From contig NZ_ANMO01000168.1 in NCBI RefSeq assembly GCF_000338295.1, positions 1-64,000 on the forward strand: a stretch of 64,000 nucleotides of DNA, given 5' to 3'. The notes below the pieces were generated by a model. It was given only the letters and a program-made list of their open reading frames with translations, did no database searches and was not told the origin of the DNA. Shown here one piece after another: positions 1 to 9,667 of the stretch (within the stretch, counting starts at the first letter, position 1; every line of letters starts with the position of its first letter). Source of the stretch: Rhodopirellula europaea 6C. Lineage in GTDB: Bacteria; Planctomycetota; Planctomycetia; Pirellulales; Pirellulaceae. A program made the position numbers and the translations under genes.

Positions 1-752
1 AAATCACCACCAACGCTGGCCACGACGCATTCTTAATCGCGAAAGACATTGCGACTTATGGACCTTTGATCCGTGAACGATTGAGGGACACGGAAACGCA
101 CCCCGCGGTCCCATCGGACATCACGCTGAACGTGGACGAAGAATCAATCTTGGAGATCATTCCCGCCGGATCCAGCGTGCTGGACCTCGGTTGCGGCAAC
201 GGACAACTGCTTGCCGCAATTCGCGATCGACATCGCACACCAGCGCCGGCAGCAACGGCGCATCGACTGATGGGAGTCGAGGTGGCTCAGGAGAACCTTC
301 TGGCAACCGCGATGCGAGGCATCGACGTGATCGACTACGACCTCAACCACGGACTGCCCGCGTTCATCGACGACCAGTTCGACTACGTGATCCTCAACGC
401 GACTTTGCAAGCCGTCGAGAACGTGGTGGAACTGCTGAACGAGATGCTGCGGGTCGGCCGACACGCCATCATCAGCTTTCCGAACTTTGCGTATCGCCAA
501 CTCAGAGATCACTACGTGACACATGGGCGATCGCCGAAAGCACCCGGCGAGTTTGACTTCGATTGGCACAACACGCCCAACCGACGCTTCCCCACGATCG
601 CCGACGTTCGCGACCTCTTGAGCCAACTGAACGTCGTGATCGACGAAGAAGTCTTTTGGGATGTTGACCGAGGTCAACGCATTGAACCCGACAACGATCC
701 CAACCTGAATGCCGATACCGCGGTGATTGCTTTTCACCGCGAAAAACGCTGA
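1..752 (+). CDS. metXW: Homoserine O-acetyltransferase-MetW fusion (3' part)
   Basis: The gene is cut by the left edge and its frame is open from base 3. The first codons read NAGHDAFL, the conserved segment around the catalytic His of MetX-type acyltransferases (alpha/beta-hydrolase fold). About 15 residues later comes YGPLIRERL, the usual MetX end. With no stop, the frame continues into a complete MetW-like domain of about 210 residues with a SAM-binding methyltransferase motif (VLDLGCGNGQLL). MetX makes O-acyl-homoserine for methionine synthesis, and MetW is usually a separate small protein encoded next to metX. A free MetW starting at the first internal start codon (66) is possible, but the unbroken MetX reading frame argues for a fusion. 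Confidence 0.85.
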   Translation, partial: ITTNAGHDAFLIAKDIATYGPLIRERLRDTETHPAVPSDITLNVDEESILEIIPAGSSVLDLGCGNGQLLAAIRDRHRTPAPAATAHRLMGVEVAQENLLATAMRGIDVIDYDLNHGLPAFIDDQFDYVILNATLQAVENVVELLNEMLRVGRHAIISFPNFAYRQLRDHYVTHGRSPKAPGEFDFDWHNTPNRRFPTIADVRDLLSQLNVVIDEEVFWDVDRGQRIEPDNDPNLNADTAVIAFHREKR

Positions 753-807
753 ATTCCAACCACGCCACCCGAGTCGAATAAAACGAATGGAGGCGTCACG
801 AGAGAGC

Positions 808-840
808 GGTAGGCCGCGTATCAAAACATGCGGACCTACC
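808..840. terminator. Hairpin between convergent genes
   Basis: GGTAGGCCGC (808-817) can pair with GCGGACCTACC (830-840) with one bulged base and a loop of about 12 nt. It lies between the metXW stop and the stop of the minus-strand gene ending at 946, where a shared terminator is expected. There is no clear U-tract, so the role is inferred. Confidence 0.4.
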
Positions 841-945
841 ACTGAGGCCTTAACCCGGTTGATGACGCCGCAAAACAGGCCTATAGGCAGACTCAGCAAC
901 TTAGAGGCGTGAACCTATTCTGCGGCGATCGGAAGACGTTTTCGA

Positions 946-1983
946 TCAGCTTTGCTTTTTGTCGGCGATCAGGATGACTCGATCTCCGATTTTGACCGGA
1001 ACCCCGGTGACGGTGACTTCGTCGCCCTCACTCGGCTTTTTCGCCTTCGATGCGAGGCCCATGTCGACGGTCATCATCTTGTCGCTCTCGGTTTTCAACT
1101 TGACAACCAAGTGTTCTTTCCCGCGGACCTTGGCGGTTTTGGTTGACTGAACTTCACCGGTGTACCGACTGCCAGACCGTTCCACCTTGTACATCCCATG
1201 CTTCGGCAGATCGATTGCGGTCGCCACCAGCACTGTCTTGTCGCCTCGTTTTACCATCGGTCCGTAGAAGGTGGCCTCGTCATCTTCGAAGAGCTGAACT
1301 CCTGTTGCATGTCCGCCGAGATCGATCCAGATGTCTTTCCCGTCTTGCGATTTGACCTGCATCATCATCGAGTATTCGTTGCCTCGTTGAACGGTTTTGA
1401 TATCGCGAACCGTGCCCTTCACTTCGTGGCGTTTCCCACTCAAACCGTCTTTGACGGACTGGGCGATCTTGGATGGAGGAACGGCGTTCTTGGACGTGCT
1501 GCCCAGCTCTGAGTAGTCATAGTTTTCATACAAACCATCGCCATCTTCGTCGTCGTAGGTGACGTAGGCGTCGTTCAGGGAATCACCGTCGCTATCGATG
1601 TACCGGGTCGATCGCTCGTACGTGCCGTCTTCATCACGATCCTCGTACGACACATAGCTCTCGTTGTAGTCCTCGCCATAAAAAGTATCGGCGGGAATGA
1701 TCAGTTGGTCGTTGTCTGAGTCGCTGCTCGTGCGAGCATCTTCATAGGAAAAGACCTCGTCATCCCAACGTCCAATTGCCTCGTCCGTTGGGTTGTAGTC
1801 GTTGCCGTCGAACCATTCCGAGATGTCGTACCAAGCGTCGTCTTCGACTTTGCTGCCGCGGTCTTCGGCGTCAAAGTCCCCGGTTTGCCCCATGGCAACA
1901 GGCGCACAGGCAAGCGGGAACGAGACAGCAGCGGTCGCGACCAAAGAACGAAGAATTGGTTGTTGGCGATGGAGGAATTTCAT
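946..1983 (-). CDS. Secreted Asp-rich protein with tandem OB-like repeats
   Basis: I do not recognise a named family. The 345-residue protein starts at ATG 1983, preceded by AAAGG at a suitable distance; the longer open frame upstream lacks such a site. An N-terminal signal peptide (basic residues, then a hydrophobic stretch ending near APVAMGQ) predicts export. Residues about 100-160 hold two imperfect Asp/Glu/Tyr-rich units (SYEDRDEDGTYE and TYDDEDGDGLYE) with DSDGDS, resembling calcium-binding thrombospondin-3 or EF-hand-like loops. The C-terminal half has two similar beta-rich units of about 75 residues (about 180-255 and 270-345), each pairing a GTV/GEV strand with a later GDKTVLVA or GDRVILIA strand, as in small OB-folds. 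Function unknown; calcium binding is an inference. Confidence 0.75.
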   Translation of the reverse strand: MKFLHRQQPILRSLVATAAVSFPLACAPVAMGQTGDFDAEDRGSKVEDDAWYDISEWFDGNDYNPTDEAIGRWDDEVFSYEDARTSSDSDNDQLIIPADTFYGEDYNESYVSYEDRDEDGTYERSTRYIDSDGDSLNDAYVTYDDEDGDGLYENYDYSELGSTSKNAVPPSKIAQSVKDGLSGKRHEVKGTVRDIKTVQRGNEYSMMMQVKSQDGKDIWIDLGGHATGVQLFEDDEATFYGPMVKRGDKTVLVATAIDLPKHGMYKVERSGSRYTGEVQSTKTAKVRGKEHLVVKLKTESDKMMTVDMGLASKAKKPSEGDEVTVTGVPVKIGDRVILIADKKQS

Positions 1984-2311
1984 GGGGTGAACCTTTTGTT
2001 TGATGTTGTTGAGCGCCCGCGACTGCCGCGGACCGAAGTTGAAAACACCATCAACGGAGGCAAACGGCGCGCCACCTCCGCCGCTTAAGGCTGCATGGCA
2101 GACCTCACGCGACTGCACCACCCGATCTCGCACCACTGCGGTCACTTAGCGATCACCACGCCTCGTCATTTCAATCCGATTCGTCTCCGAAAATGCTTGC
2201 ATCCCTGCGGAATCCCGCATCAAATCGTGCGGCCAGACGGTTTGCCGTGTGCTGAACCGACCGGTAGACTCCCGCGATTATGCCTTTTGACGCTAACAAG
2301 AGATTGCGAGC
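1984..2311. other. Divergent intergenic region
   Basis: These 328 bases separate two divergently transcribed genes and presumably hold both promoters. I see the ribosome binding site of the left gene but no convincing -35/-10 pair, repeat, RNA gene or additional ORF. Confidence 0.5.
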
Positions 2312-2824
2312 ATGAGCTTTGGTGCCGGTGCAGACACGCAATTCGAAACCATGCGCGGTCGCGATTTTCCTGCGATTCGTCAATTCACCATTTTTCTCGA
2401 GAACCGGGTCGGGCAATTGCTCGAGGTCGTTCGGCGATTCGAGGGGACTGGGATTCGAATTGTGGCCCTGTCGATCAATGACGCGGCGGAATGTGCGTTC
2501 GTTCGCTTTCTCATCAGCGATGCGGACCGCGGCCGAGAGATTCTCGAGCGAGCCGGGCTGGCTATCATCGAGTCCGATCTGGTTGGCGTTGAGCTCCCCG
2601 AAGGTCCCCAACCTTTGCTTCGAGTTTGCACGGCGTTGCTGCAGGCTGAGCTGAACATCATTCAGGCGTACCCGCTGTTCATGCGTCCACACGGCAAACC
2701 AGCGGTCGCGATCATGGTCGAGAATATTGACTTGGCGATGAAAACGTTGACGGAAAAAGGTTTCCGAATCATCACCGAAGATGACTTAGACGCGGACAAC
2801 CTTCCGCCGCAAGACATCTACTGA
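2312..2824 (+). CDS. Tandem ACT-domain protein
   Basis: The 170-residue protein has two ACT-like modules. The first (about residues 20-90) begins RQFTIFLENRVGQLLEVV, the typical opening strand and helix of an amino-acid-binding ACT domain. The second (about 98-165) contains QPLLRVCTALLQAELNI. There is no catalytic domain, so it is probably a stand-alone sensor or regulatory subunit, perhaps of amino-acid metabolism as in the acetolactate synthase small subunit. A start at the internal ATG 2351 is possible and would remove only a non-conserved N-terminus. No acetolactate synthase large subunit is nearby, so the partner is unknown. Confidence 0.8.
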   Translation: MSFGAGADTQFETMRGRDFPAIRQFTIFLENRVGQLLEVVRRFEGTGIRIVALSINDAAECAFVRFLISDADRGREILERAGLAIIESDLVGVELPEGPQPLLRVCTALLQAELNIIQAYPLFMRPHGKPAVAIMVENIDLAMKTLTEKGFRIITEDDLDADNLPPQDIY

Positions 2825-2880
2825 GTCGTACTACCTTCTCAGGCCAAACCGCACGATGGTTGATCACTCCGTACGATGGC

Positions 2881-2953
2881 TTTCCAAGGCCGTCGAAACC
2901 TATGCTGGCGACTTCCTACGGCCATCTGAATCAGGTTCGATAGCCTTGGAAGG
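2881..2953. repeat. Long imperfect inverted repeat before hemH
   Basis: TTTCCAAGGC (2881-2890) pairs with GCCTTGGAAGG (2943-2953). Just inside, TCGAAACCT pairs with AGGTTCGA with a one-base bulge. The result would be a stem of about 17 bp with a loop of about 30 nt, 45 bases before the hemH start. It could be the terminator of the ACT gene or a structured leader; there is no U-tract. Confidence 0.45.
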
Positions 2954-2997
2954 ACATCGCACATCTCATCCAACCGCCGCCTTCTTGACTTCCCGCC

Positions 2998-4053
2998 ATG
3001 AGTGAACTGCCTCCTTACGATTCGTTTTTGCTGGTTTCCTTTGGTGGTCCAGAGGGGCAGGACGATGTGATGCCGTTCCTCGAAAACGTTTTGCGAGGCA
3101 AGAACGTGCCGCGTGAGCGGATGCTGGAAGTCGCCGAGCACTACAAACACTTCGGCGGCGTCAGCCCCATCAACGAGCAAAACCGTCAGCTCATCGCGGC
3201 ACTGCAAAAACGATTTGACGCCAACGGAATCGACTTGCCGATCTATTGGGGCAATCGGAACTGGGATCCATACTTTACCGACACGCTTCGTCAAATGAAG
3301 ACGGATGGCAAGAAGCGATCGCTGGCATTTTTCACCAGCATGTTCAGCTGCTACAGCGGATGTCGCCAGTATCGCGAAAATATCATTCAGGCTCGTGAAG
3401 AAGTTGGCGAGGGAGCACCGCTGGTCGAGAAAGTCCGTATGGGATTCAACCATCCTGGTTTCATCGCCGCGATGGCGGACAACGTTACTAAAGCGGCCCA
3501 AACCATCGACGCATCGCCAGCCGAAACCAAGGTGCTATTCACCGCTCACAGCATCCCGATGGGCATGGCCGACAATTGCGACTACGAAAAGCAACTCCGA
3601 GAGTCGTGCCGTTTGGTGGCTGATGCTTGCGGTGCGGTGGATTGGGATCTGGTTTACCAAAGTCGCAGCGGCCCACCATCGCAGCCTTGGCTGGAACCGG
3701 ACGTGTTGGACGCAATCGCGGAGATGGACGACGCTAAGAAATTGGAATCGCTGGTGATCCTGCCGATCGGATTTGTCAGCGACCACATGGAGGTCCTGTT
3801 TGACTTGGACGAGGAAGCCGCCCAGCTTTGCCAAGAACGCGGGATCAAAATGGCACGAGCCTCGTCGGCGGGAACACACCCGGATTTCGTCGAAATGATC
3901 TGCGGATTGGTCCAAGAACGGCTCGGGAAATCAAACGAAAAACCCGCCTTGGGCGAACTGGGCCCCTGGCACGATGTCTGCCCGCAGGATTGCTGCTTGT
4001 ACACGCCGCGGCGACCTTCGACGGCGGGCGGGCGACCGGTTCAAGCCAATTGA
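2998..4053 (+). CDS. hemH: Ferrochelatase
   Basis: This enzyme inserts ferrous iron into protoporphyrin IX (or coproporphyrin III in the coproporphyrin-dependent route), the last or near-last step of haem synthesis. The 351-residue length fits the family. Diagnostic segments are LVSFGGPE near the N-terminus, HYKHFGGVSPIN, the catalytic His in LFTAHSIPMGM (about residue 185), and the acidic metal-site region GFVSDHMEVLFDLDEE (about 258-273). The extreme C-terminus has CPQDCC, a cysteine cluster that could hold metal but is not enough to claim an Fe-S cluster. It starts at ATG 2998 and is followed after 108 bases by a Dabb gene on the same strand. Confidence 0.95.
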   Translation: MSELPPYDSFLLVSFGGPEGQDDVMPFLENVLRGKNVPRERMLEVAEHYKHFGGVSPINEQNRQLIAALQKRFDANGIDLPIYWGNRNWDPYFTDTLRQMKTDGKKRSLAFFTSMFSCYSGCRQYRENIIQAREEVGEGAPLVEKVRMGFNHPGFIAAMADNVTKAAQTIDASPAETKVLFTAHSIPMGMADNCDYEKQLRESCRLVADACGAVDWDLVYQSRSGPPSQPWLEPDVLDAIAEMDDAKKLESLVILPIGFVSDHMEVLFDLDEEAAQLCQERGIKMARASSAGTHPDFVEMICGLVQERLGKSNEKPALGELGPWHDVCPQDCCLYTPRRPSTAGGRPVQAN

Positions 4054-4161
4054 TGCGGCGGCTAGAATCACCGACGAGCCATCTTGATTCCGGCCACACC
4101 GGCTTCGTCGCCTGTCTACGAAGCGGTGTTTCTGCCCCCTTTTCGATCCTTCGTGAGCACC

Positions 4162-4473
4162 ATGCCTCGACTCGCCCACCAAGTCTTCTTCACGACCAAA
4201 GACCGTAGCGACGAAACCATCAACGCGTTGCTGGATGATTGCCAAACCTACTTGAACGACCATCCCGGTTTGGTGGGCTTCGCCGTGGGACGCTGCGAGC
4301 CCGACTACGACCGCCCGGTCAACATGGACTTCGATGTGGTGCTGCACACGGTCTTCGAAGACCGCGCCGCCCATGACGCTTATCAAACAGCACCTCGTCA
4401 CCTGGAATTCATCGAGCGTCAAAAACCCAATTGGGCCGAAGTTCGCGTGTTCGATTCGAATCTTCGCGACTGA
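4162..4473 (+). CDS. Dabb-family stress-responsive protein
   Basis: This is a 103-residue protein of the dimeric alpha/beta barrel (Dabb, stress-responsive A/B barrel) fold. The signature is the opening strand RLAHQVFFTTKD, a middle FAVGRCEPDYDRP, and FDVVLHTVFEDRAAHDAYQ followed by a His-containing helix. Members are small dimeric proteins, mostly without a known reaction. ATG 4162 is chosen because the family begins at MPRLAHQ; an in-frame upstream ATG at 4084 would add 26 unconserved residues. It lies between hemH and a peroxiredoxin gene on the same strand. Confidence 0.8.
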   Translation: MPRLAHQVFFTTKDRSDETINALLDDCQTYLNDHPGLVGFAVGRCEPDYDRPVNMDFDVVLHTVFEDRAAHDAYQTAPRHLEFIERQKPNWAEVRVFDSNLRD

Positions 4474-4527
4474 TCTCGTTCAACTTTCACAACCACGTTT
4501 CACTCTCTTTTAAAAGCAAATATCACA

Positions 4528-5124
4528 ATGAGTGTTTTGGTCACCCAAAAAGCCCCTGATTTCACCGCCACCGCTGTCATGCCCGACGGCACATTCAAAG
4601 ACGACTTCAAGTTGTCGGACTACAAGGGCAAGTACGTCCTGTTGTTCTTCTGGCCTCTCGACTTCACGTTCGTTTGCCCAACCGAAATCATCGCCTTCAG
4701 CGACCGAGCCAAGGAATTCCAAGACCTCGGCGTGGAAATCGTCGGCGTCTCGATCGACAGCCACTTCACGCACTTGGCATGGACCAACACGGCGCGCAAC
4801 GAAGGCGGCATCGGCAAAACCGAATACCCATTGGTCGCCGACTTGAACAAGCAAATTTCGCGTGACTACGACGTGCTGCTCGACGGCGGCGTGGCTCTGC
4901 GTGGTTTGTTCTTGATCGACCAAGAAGGCGTTGTGCGTCACCAAGTCGTCAACGACTTGCCACTGGGCCGCAGCGTCGACGAAGCACTGCGAATGGTCAA
5001 AGCCCTCCAGTACTTTGAAACCAATGGCGAAGTCTGCCCAGCCAACTGGCAGGAAGGCTCGCGTACAATCAAAGCGGACGTGGAAGGCAGCAAAGAGTTC
5101 TTCGGCGCCGAATACAAAAGCTAA
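4528..5124 (+). CDS. Typical 2-Cys peroxiredoxin
   Basis: This thiol peroxidase of the AhpC/Prx1 class reduces hydrogen peroxide and alkyl hydroperoxides in the cytoplasm. The 198-residue protein has the peroxidatic Cys in [10 protein letters not shown] (about residue 50) and the resolving Cys in EVCPANW (about residue 170), as in typical 2-Cys enzymes whose disulphide spans two subunits. The conserved Arg is present in LRGLFLID. It starts at ATG 4528 and is followed after 22 bases by the next gene, so the two are probably co-transcribed. No AhpF or thioredoxin reductase is in the window. Confidence 0.93.
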   Translation: MSVLVTQKAPDFTATAVMPDGTFKDDFKLSDYKGKYVLLFFWPLDFTFVCPTEIIAFSDRAKEFQDLGVEIVGVSIDSHFTHLAWTNTARNEGGIGKTEYPLVADLNKQISRDYDVLLDGGVALRGLFLIDQEGVVRHQVVNDLPLGRSVDEALRMVKALQYFETNGEVCPANWQEGSRTIKADVEGSKEFFGAEYKS

Positions 5125-5146
5125 GCAAGCAATCGAGCTGATCCCC

Positions 5147-5854
5147 ATGTGGCAATTTCAAGATTTCGCGGCGTCGGCTCCCGGCTCCGCTTGTGACCAA
5201 ACCGCAGGCCAGTGCTTCACCGCGCACTGGAATGCGGATGGGCACGACTGGGTTTGCCACACCGCGGGCGGTAGCAAGGGAATCAGCTTCGGCGATCCCG
5301 ATGGTTCCTTGCACGTGAACTTGTTGCCAGTTGGCGACGACACGCTTCCCGTCGCCACGGAACAATCCGTCCGGGGCGACGTTTGGAACGTGACCCTTCC
5401 TCAGGCCGACAGCCAGTACTCATTGCGACTGGCTTTGCGAGTGGTGGAAGCCACGGAAACTCGACTGGTCATCGAACCCACGCTGTCGATTCAGACGTTG
5501 CTGCTCGACACGCATCCAACGCTGGACCTCACCGCCTTGGGTGATTGCGGCGTGATCTTCGACCAGGGCGACACGTTGGGCGACGGCAGCCCGCCGATTT
5601 CAACCGTTCAATTACACGGCGAAACCGGCTCCATCGCCGTGCTGCTGGCACCCACTGACGCACCGTTCACAACCGATTTGCGTCGAGAAGGGCACCTGCA
5701 ACTGCGTCTCTTCGGCGAATTCCTAGAAAAAGGCGTGATCCGCAAGGCTCGGCCCTGGATTGTCCTGGATCGCTCTGAACAGGGCGTTTCCGAGGCGGAT
5801 CTTCAGGCGTATTTGAAACGATTGTGCGAAACGCCCCTGCCTTTGACGGCTTGA
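5147..5854 (+). CDS. Hypothetical protein following peroxiredoxin
   Basis: This 235-residue soluble protein has no signal peptide, membrane segment or motif I recognise. It is rich in beta-strand-like alternation (for example SLRLALRVVEATETRLVIEP) and has an N-terminal HWNADGHDWVCHTAGG with one Cys and three His. ATG 5147 lies 22 bases after the peroxiredoxin stop; the open frame extends upstream only as the antiframe of that gene. The spacing suggests an operon with the peroxidase, but the function cannot be inferred. Confidence 0.7.
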   Translation: MWQFQDFAASAPGSACDQTAGQCFTAHWNADGHDWVCHTAGGSKGISFGDPDGSLHVNLLPVGDDTLPVATEQSVRGDVWNVTLPQADSQYSLRLALRVVEATETRLVIEPTLSIQTLLLDTHPTLDLTALGDCGVIFDQGDTLGDGSPPISTVQLHGETGSIAVLLAPTDAPFTTDLRREGHLQLRLFGEFLEKGVIRKARPWIVLDRSEQGVSEADLQAYLKRLCETPLPLTA

Positions 5855-5974
5855 GCTTGCGTTTTTGGGCCTCCAGGCTATCCCGCACATTGAGTTTGGC
5901 TTTTCAAGAACGCGTTGCGCGGCAAGAATAGCGGGCTTCCCCACCCGCCTCCCTTCTGATTGGCCGACAGTTCA

Positions 5975-8443
5975 GTGGAACGCCGACTATTTTCGTTCAT
6001 CCTCTCGTCGATGGCGTTTTTCCTGATCTACATGTCCCTTCGGACCATGTTCGCGCCACCACTGCCACCGGAGGAAGACGCGGTCGCGGAAGTCGACGGC
6101 GAAACCGCTGAACCAGCCGAGGACCTGGTTGCCGACACGGATGCGCCCGAGGCCGGCGAAGGTGACGGGGAAGCGACCTCCAAAGAAACAGATGCGGTTG
6201 AGCGTCCCAGCTCGCCAACTTGGTCGACCCTCGGCTCGATGGACCCGACCAGCGGCTACGTGATGCTGGTGACGCTGAACAGTCGCGGCGGTGGCATTGA
6301 GCGAATTGAACTGACCGAACGCAAAGAGAACGGGCGTCTGAAATACCGGCGCGTCGACGTTCGCTCCGGCTACCTCGGGTACTTGGCCGCCAACCCGACC
6401 GCGACGGACCTCGGGATCCGGGTCAACGTGGTCGGACCGGGAACGCCCGCGGATTTAGCAACCGCCGCCGGTGTACAAGGCGGACTGAAACCTGGCGACA
6501 TCATCACCGGGTTCAACGATACCAACGTCAACAACCTGTCCATGCTTCGCGAATCGATGCTGGAAACCAAACCAGGCGAATCCGCAACCGTCACGGTTCT
6601 GCGGAACGAAAAATCGATCGACTTCAAGACCACGCTGACCGAACATCCGCTGGATTTGGTTCGATTGGCCGAACACGGTGGCGACGATGAAGTCGAAGGC
6701 AACCTCTCGCGACTGTCATGTCTTTTGACGGTTGGACGTGTCGGTCGCCGCGAAATTCAATCTGGCGAGAAGACCATCGAAGGCATGGTCGACACGGGCG
6801 ATCTGATTTGGGATGCGTCACAAGAAGCAGACAAGGTTTCCTATCAACTGCAGTTGTCCGACTCTGAGATGAAGCCGGTATCGGGTAAATCAGTTGGACT
6901 GCAACGGACCTACTCGCTGAAACCAGACAGCTACTCGCTGGACATGGATGTGCAGATCGACAACCGGGCCGAGGAAGCACAGGAACTCGCATATCGCATT
7001 GAAGGTGCCAATGGCATCACCCTGGAAGGCTGGTGGTACAGCAACAAGATCAGTCCCAACTGGGGTGGCTCGGCCGCTCGCGACATCGTCTACAAGACCA
7101 CCGCCGAAGGTCACGAACTGGTCTCCGGTTACGCTTTGCTGAAACGGGCGAAGAACGAATCCGAAGCGGATGACCAAACACTGTTCGCTCCCGATTCCGC
7201 ACCGCCGGCTCGCAACCTGAGTTACATCGGTGTCGACGCTCAATACTTCACCGTCGCGATGTTGCCACCGGAAGGCCAAGAGTCACTCAAGACATTCCGT
7301 CGTGCCGCCGCGAATATTATCGCTGACCCAACTGCGGTTCCCGACAACAAAGAACGCGCGGTCAACGCCAGCTTCTATCTCGACAGTGCCATCGCCGACG
7401 TGCCCCCGGGATCGTCGCTCAAACAATCACTCCGATTGTTCGCTGGCCCCAAACAGCCCGACGTGATGGAAGCCTACGGTTTGGGCGATTGCATCTACTA
7501 CGGTTGGTTCTCGTTCGTCGCCAAACCTCTGGGCGGGTTGTTGCACCTGTTCTCCAACGTCGGCAACTACGCGTTGGCAATCGTGCTGCTGACGCTGTGC
7601 GTTCGTGGCCTGATGTTCCCGCTTTCGCGAAAAGCGGCGATCAACGCTCAACGCATGCAAGAGTTGGCCCCTGAACTGAAGAAGATCGCCGAGAAGCACA
7701 AAGACGACATGGAAGCTCGTGTCCGAGCCCAGCGGGAACTGCAACAGCGCGTCGGGTTCAATCCGATGGCTGGCTGTGCCCCCATGTTCCTGCAGTTGCC
7801 GATCTTCATCGGCCTGTACCGAACTCTGTCGGTCGACATCGAACTGCGACAAGCCGCGTTTGCATCCTGGACGACTTGGGCGTCAAACCTGGCCGCTCCC
7901 GACATGATGTATTACTGGGGCGACTGGATGTGGGACTACTTGGGAGGCCGCGGCACCGGTTGGTTGGGCCCGTACTTCAACATCCTGCCAATGATCGTGG
8001 TCTCGTTGTTCCTGGCTCAACAAAAGATGTTCATGCCACCGGCAACGGACGAGCAAACCGCGATGACGCAGAAGATGATGAACTACATGACCTTGGTCAT
8101 GGGTCTGTTCTTCTTCCGAGTGCCAGCTGGTCTGTGCATCTACTTCATCACCAGCAGTCTGTGGGGAATCGGCGAGCGGATCTTGGTCAAGAAAACGCTG
8201 CCGTCCAAACCTCACTTCGACCCCGCAACCCTGCAGGGCGCAGCCGCGGGGGGCGGAACCGTCGATGGCAAAGTCAACAATTCGGCGGGTGCCAATGGAA
8301 AGAAAAGCTCCGACGGCAAACCCAAAACGATGGCGGATCGACTCCGCGAGCGATTGGGAACGCCGGAAGAAGAAGCCGCCCCGCTGCCCAAAGACCGCAA
8401 ACGGCCACCGTCGAAGAAGCCCGGCAACAAGAAACGCCGCTAG
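5975..8443 (+). CDS. yidC: YidC membrane protein insertase with periplasmic PDZ domain
   Basis: YidC/Oxa1/Alb3 insertase places proteins into the inner membrane with or without SecYEG. The N-terminus [19 protein letters not shown] is the usual first membrane helix. An acidic Pro/Glu-rich linker follows, then the large periplasmic domain. Residues about 131-225 are a PDZ-like insertion with [20 protein letters not shown]. The C-terminal insertase core (about 530-742) contains [19 protein letters not shown] and the [19 protein letters not shown] helix. The tail is long and basic, as in ribosome-binding YidC tails. The start is GTG 5975 (giving MERRLF) or TTG 5960; neither has a strong Shine-Dalgarno site. 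Confidence 0.92.
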   Translation: MERRLFSFILSSMAFFLIYMSLRTMFAPPLPPEEDAVAEVDGETAEPAEDLVADTDAPEAGEGDGEATSKETDAVERPSSPTWSTLGSMDPTSGYVMLVTLNSRGGGIERIELTERKENGRLKYRRVDVRSGYLGYLAANPTATDLGIRVNVVGPGTPADLATAAGVQGGLKPGDIITGFNDTNVNNLSMLRESMLETKPGESATVTVLRNEKSIDFKTTLTEHPLDLVRLAEHGGDDEVEGNLSRLSCLLTVGRVGRREIQSGEKTIEGMVDTGDLIWDASQEADKVSYQLQLSDSEMKPVSGKSVGLQRTYSLKPDSYSLDMDVQIDNRAEEAQELAYRIEGANGITLEGWWYSNKISPNWGGSAARDIVYKTTAEGHELVSGYALLKRAKNESEADDQTLFAPDSAPPARNLSYIGVDAQYFTVAMLPPEGQESLKTFRRAAANIIADPTAVPDNKERAVNASFYLDSAIADVPPGSSLKQSLRLFAGPKQPDVMEAYGLGDCIYYGWFSFVAKPLGGLLHLFSNVGNYALAIVLLTLCVRGLMFPLSRKAAINAQRMQELAPELKKIAEKHKDDMEARVRAQRELQQRVGFNPMAGCAPMFLQLPIFIGLYRTLSVDIELRQAAFASWTTWASNLAAPDMMYYWGDWMWDYLGGRGTGWLGPYFNILPMIVVSLFLAQQKMFMPPATDEQTAMTQKMMNYMTLVMGLFFFRVPAGLCIYFITSSLWGIGERILVKKTLPSKPHFDPATLQGAAAGGGTVDGKVNNSAGANGKKSSDGKPKTMADRLRERLGTPEEEAAPLPKDRKRPPSKKPGNKKRR

Positions 8444-8546
8444 CAGGCTCAGGACCCGCGATTCAAAACCAGACGTAGCGAGTTCCGGCTGATGGGAGTG
8501 GCACTCTCCGTATCAGCCGCCGGGCGACCGCCCCGGATTGCGATCA

Positions 8547-8581
8547 TGCCGACGGAGAGCCTCCGTCGGATACAGGTCCTA
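8547..8581. repeat. Interspersed palindromic repeat, copy 1
   Basis: A perfect 9-bp stem CCGACGGAG / CTCCGTCGG (8549-8557 and 8561-8569) around AGC is followed by a conserved tail (TACAGGT, then CTA). The second copy at 14952-14986 matches 33 of 35 positions. It lies 104 bases after the yidC stop and may act as a terminator or REP-like element. Confidence 0.7.
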
Positions 8582-8693
8582 CCGACACAACAGCTGCCAA
8601 ACCGTTCGCGTCACGCGACTCGACGACCGCAACGCGATGAGGGCGACTGAGCCGATTGCTTGAAGCCGTATCCGGGCAGGGCAGGGCGGTGGT

Positions 8694-9431
8694 TCAATCG
8701 GCCACTTCCCAGCCTTTCTTGGTCAGAATCAATTCCACTGATTCATCCACTTTTTTCGCTTCCAGACCATCGACTCGAAACGTGGTTGGAAAACAGCGTT
8801 TCATGCTGACGGTGGTTCGAGGCGGCATCTCGATTTCATCGACACTTTCATTGGTTTCGATCGAAAGAGTCTGGACCTTGCCTGATCGGTTCAACACCGA
8901 AATTTCGATCTGAGCCGATTTGGGACGGCCAAATAAATGGACGGCGTAATAGGTCGTTTGATCGGCCGTCGCGACAGCGGCCCCTGTTTGCGTGATGTGT
9001 TTGGCCACGATGTTCTCATGGTGCGGCGGTGAATCGATCCATCCCTGAACGAAGATGTCAATCAAACTCTTCGCGGTGACTTCGCCGGTGTTAGTACGAT
9101 AAGCAATGTTCTCTCGAACGACGCAGTACTCGTATCCAGCCGCCTTCGCACGCTCGGCGGGCGTGTTGCCATCCGCGCGGTGGCCATACTTGCCCGACTC
9201 CGCCATAAACTCCGCGAATTTCTTCGCGGTCGCCTGCAGCTCGTCGTTCACTTCCAGTTGACTGAGCTCCTTCTTTTTGCGGTAGTCGTTGATTTGCTTG
9301 ACGATTGCGTTTTCCACTTCCGCAACCATTTCGCTATCGCTTTCCGACTCAACGGAGACCGCCGTCGATCCCTCTTGAGCCACCAACGGACCGACAAACA
9401 ACAAACATCCAAACATCAACCAACCACGCAC
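8694..9431 (-). CDS. Secreted CAP-domain (SCP/PR-1, YkwD-like) protein
   Basis: The 245-residue protein has a signal peptide (MRGWLMFGCLLFVGPLVAQ) and a CAP domain at about residues 40-165. Family marks visible are AIVKQINDYRKKKEL, the His in KYGHRADGNTPAERA, RENIAY, and GWIDSPPHHENI, which supply the usual His/Glu cavity residues. Bacterial CAP proteins are exported and their activity is mostly undefined. A C-terminal beta-rich extension of about 75 residues (from LNRSGKVQ) has no recognised family. It converges with yidC, and the KOPS-like octamers at 8674-8686 sit directly behind its stop. Confidence 0.88.
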   Translation of the reverse strand: MRGWLMFGCLLFVGPLVAQEGSTAVSVESESDSEMVAEVENAIVKQINDYRKKKELSQLEVNDELQATAKKFAEFMAESGKYGHRADGNTPAERAKAAGYEYCVVRENIAYRTNTGEVTAKSLIDIFVQGWIDSPPHHENIVAKHITQTGAAVATADQTTYYAVHLFGRPKSAQIEISVLNRSGKVQTLSIETNESVDEIEMPPRTTVSMKRCFPTTFRVDGLEAKKVDESVELILTKKGWEVAD

Positions 9432-9667
9432 CGCATCACTCCTGATAGAGAATTTGAACCGAAAACCGAATCGCCCGATAAGCAGCGTGATGCAATCGTC
9501 ATGCCTAATTTTCCGGCGTCTGCTTCGTCACGGCACCGCTCGATGCCAATCGGGCGCAACAAGCGATTCCCTTCGTCTTCATCGAGCTGGTAAAACGTGT
9601 CGCAATCCTGGTTTTCGGCGAACCCTTCGCTGTGCCACTCACTGATTTGACACCGTCCCGACTCAGC

